Source: JAYVJH01 sp043777595 | GTDB taxonomy: Bacteria > Bacteroidota > Bacteroidia > Cytophagales > Spirosomataceae | Direction of reading: 5' to 3' | Assembly (NCBI GenBank): GCA_043777595.1 | Contig: JAYWHT010000009.1 | Coordinates: forward strand, 1-5,815 | DNA length: 5,815 bases | Shown: positions 5,712-5,815 of the stretch, piece after piece | Layout: every line of letters begins with the position of its first letter | Position numbering within the stretch: position 1 is the stretch's first letter | Notes under the pieces: generated by a model | The model's input: the letters and a program-made list of their open reading frames with translations, nothing else | Database searches by the model: none | What the model was told of the DNA's origin: nothing | Translations under genes and position numbers: made by a program

Positions 5712-5815
5712 TTGGAAGAAGTGGTAATTAAAGCCAGAAAATCATTTGAAAAAACTAAGATTAGATTGGGGATAAACTATCCTCTTGCCGACAAAACTAT
5801 CGAAAACAATCAATT
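5712..5815 (+). pseudogene. Continuation of the same remnant after the TAG, open at right edge
   Basis: Directly after the TAG at 5709-5711, and in the same frame, the reading continues LEEVVIKARKSFEKTK then IRLGINYPLADKTIENNQ to the window edge with no stop (34 codons). The LEEVV(I/V)xA(R/K) signature is what normally follows the regulatory domain at the entry to TonB-plug domains in SusC/RagA-like and related Bacteroidota proteins. A single base change of TAG (for example to TAT/TAC, CAG or AAG) would join the two parts. The TTG at 5712 could in principle start a separate gene, but starting exactly at this mid-protein signature is unlikely. Confidence 0.5.

Overview
The window looks like chromosomal DNA from a member of the Bacteroidota, probably Cytophagales-like. 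The protein types point that way: a stand-alone GerE regulator, a secreted helical-repeat protein, an M16 peptidase and a beta-barrel ending in Phe. So do the absence of Shine-Dalgarno sites before the starts and several good matches to the Bacteroidota promoter (TTG, about 20 nt, TAnnTTTG). The species cannot be named from sequence alone.

Layout. Bases 1-299 (-) hold the 5' part of a small predicted lipoprotein that runs off the left edge; it has its own promoter at 382-412. Upstream of it, also on the minus strand, is a short LuxR/GerE-type DNA-binding protein (442-774). Its longest open frame begins at a GTG (819) upstream of a perfect -7 element, so a later ATG is the likelier start. A gene-free stretch of about 300 bases follows. 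Next is a NodB-type polysaccharide deacetylase (1094-1717, +) that converges, with only 4 bases between stop codons, on a secreted TPR-like protein (1722-2816, -). That gene is divergent from a probable two-gene operon: a zinc M16 peptidase (2924-4162) and, 19 bases on, an outer-membrane beta-barrel protein (4182-4931).

The 107-base divergent spacer carries a -7 element or promoter for each direction and a long imperfect inverted repeat whose arms flank the rightward promoter.

From 4932 to about 5410 there is an AT-rich gene-free stretch with a roughly 100-base sequence repeated in tandem at about 77% identity. Directly after it comes an open frame with no normal start. It resembles the inside of a large TonB-plug/carboxypeptidase-regulatory-like protein and is cut by one TAG, after which the same frame continues to the right edge with the LEEVV signature typical of these proteins. 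I read this as a decayed gene remnant.

Most genes concern the cell envelope: a lipoprotein, a carbohydrate deacetylase, a periplasmic repeat protein, a peptidase and an outer-membrane barrel. No phage, CRISPR, tRNA, rRNA or insertion sequence was seen. I found no convincing new system. The points most worth a second look are the tandem repeat next to the TAG-interrupted remnant, the inverted repeat in the divergent promoter region, and the M16 peptidase that lacks the usual substrate-binding Arg/Tyr pair.
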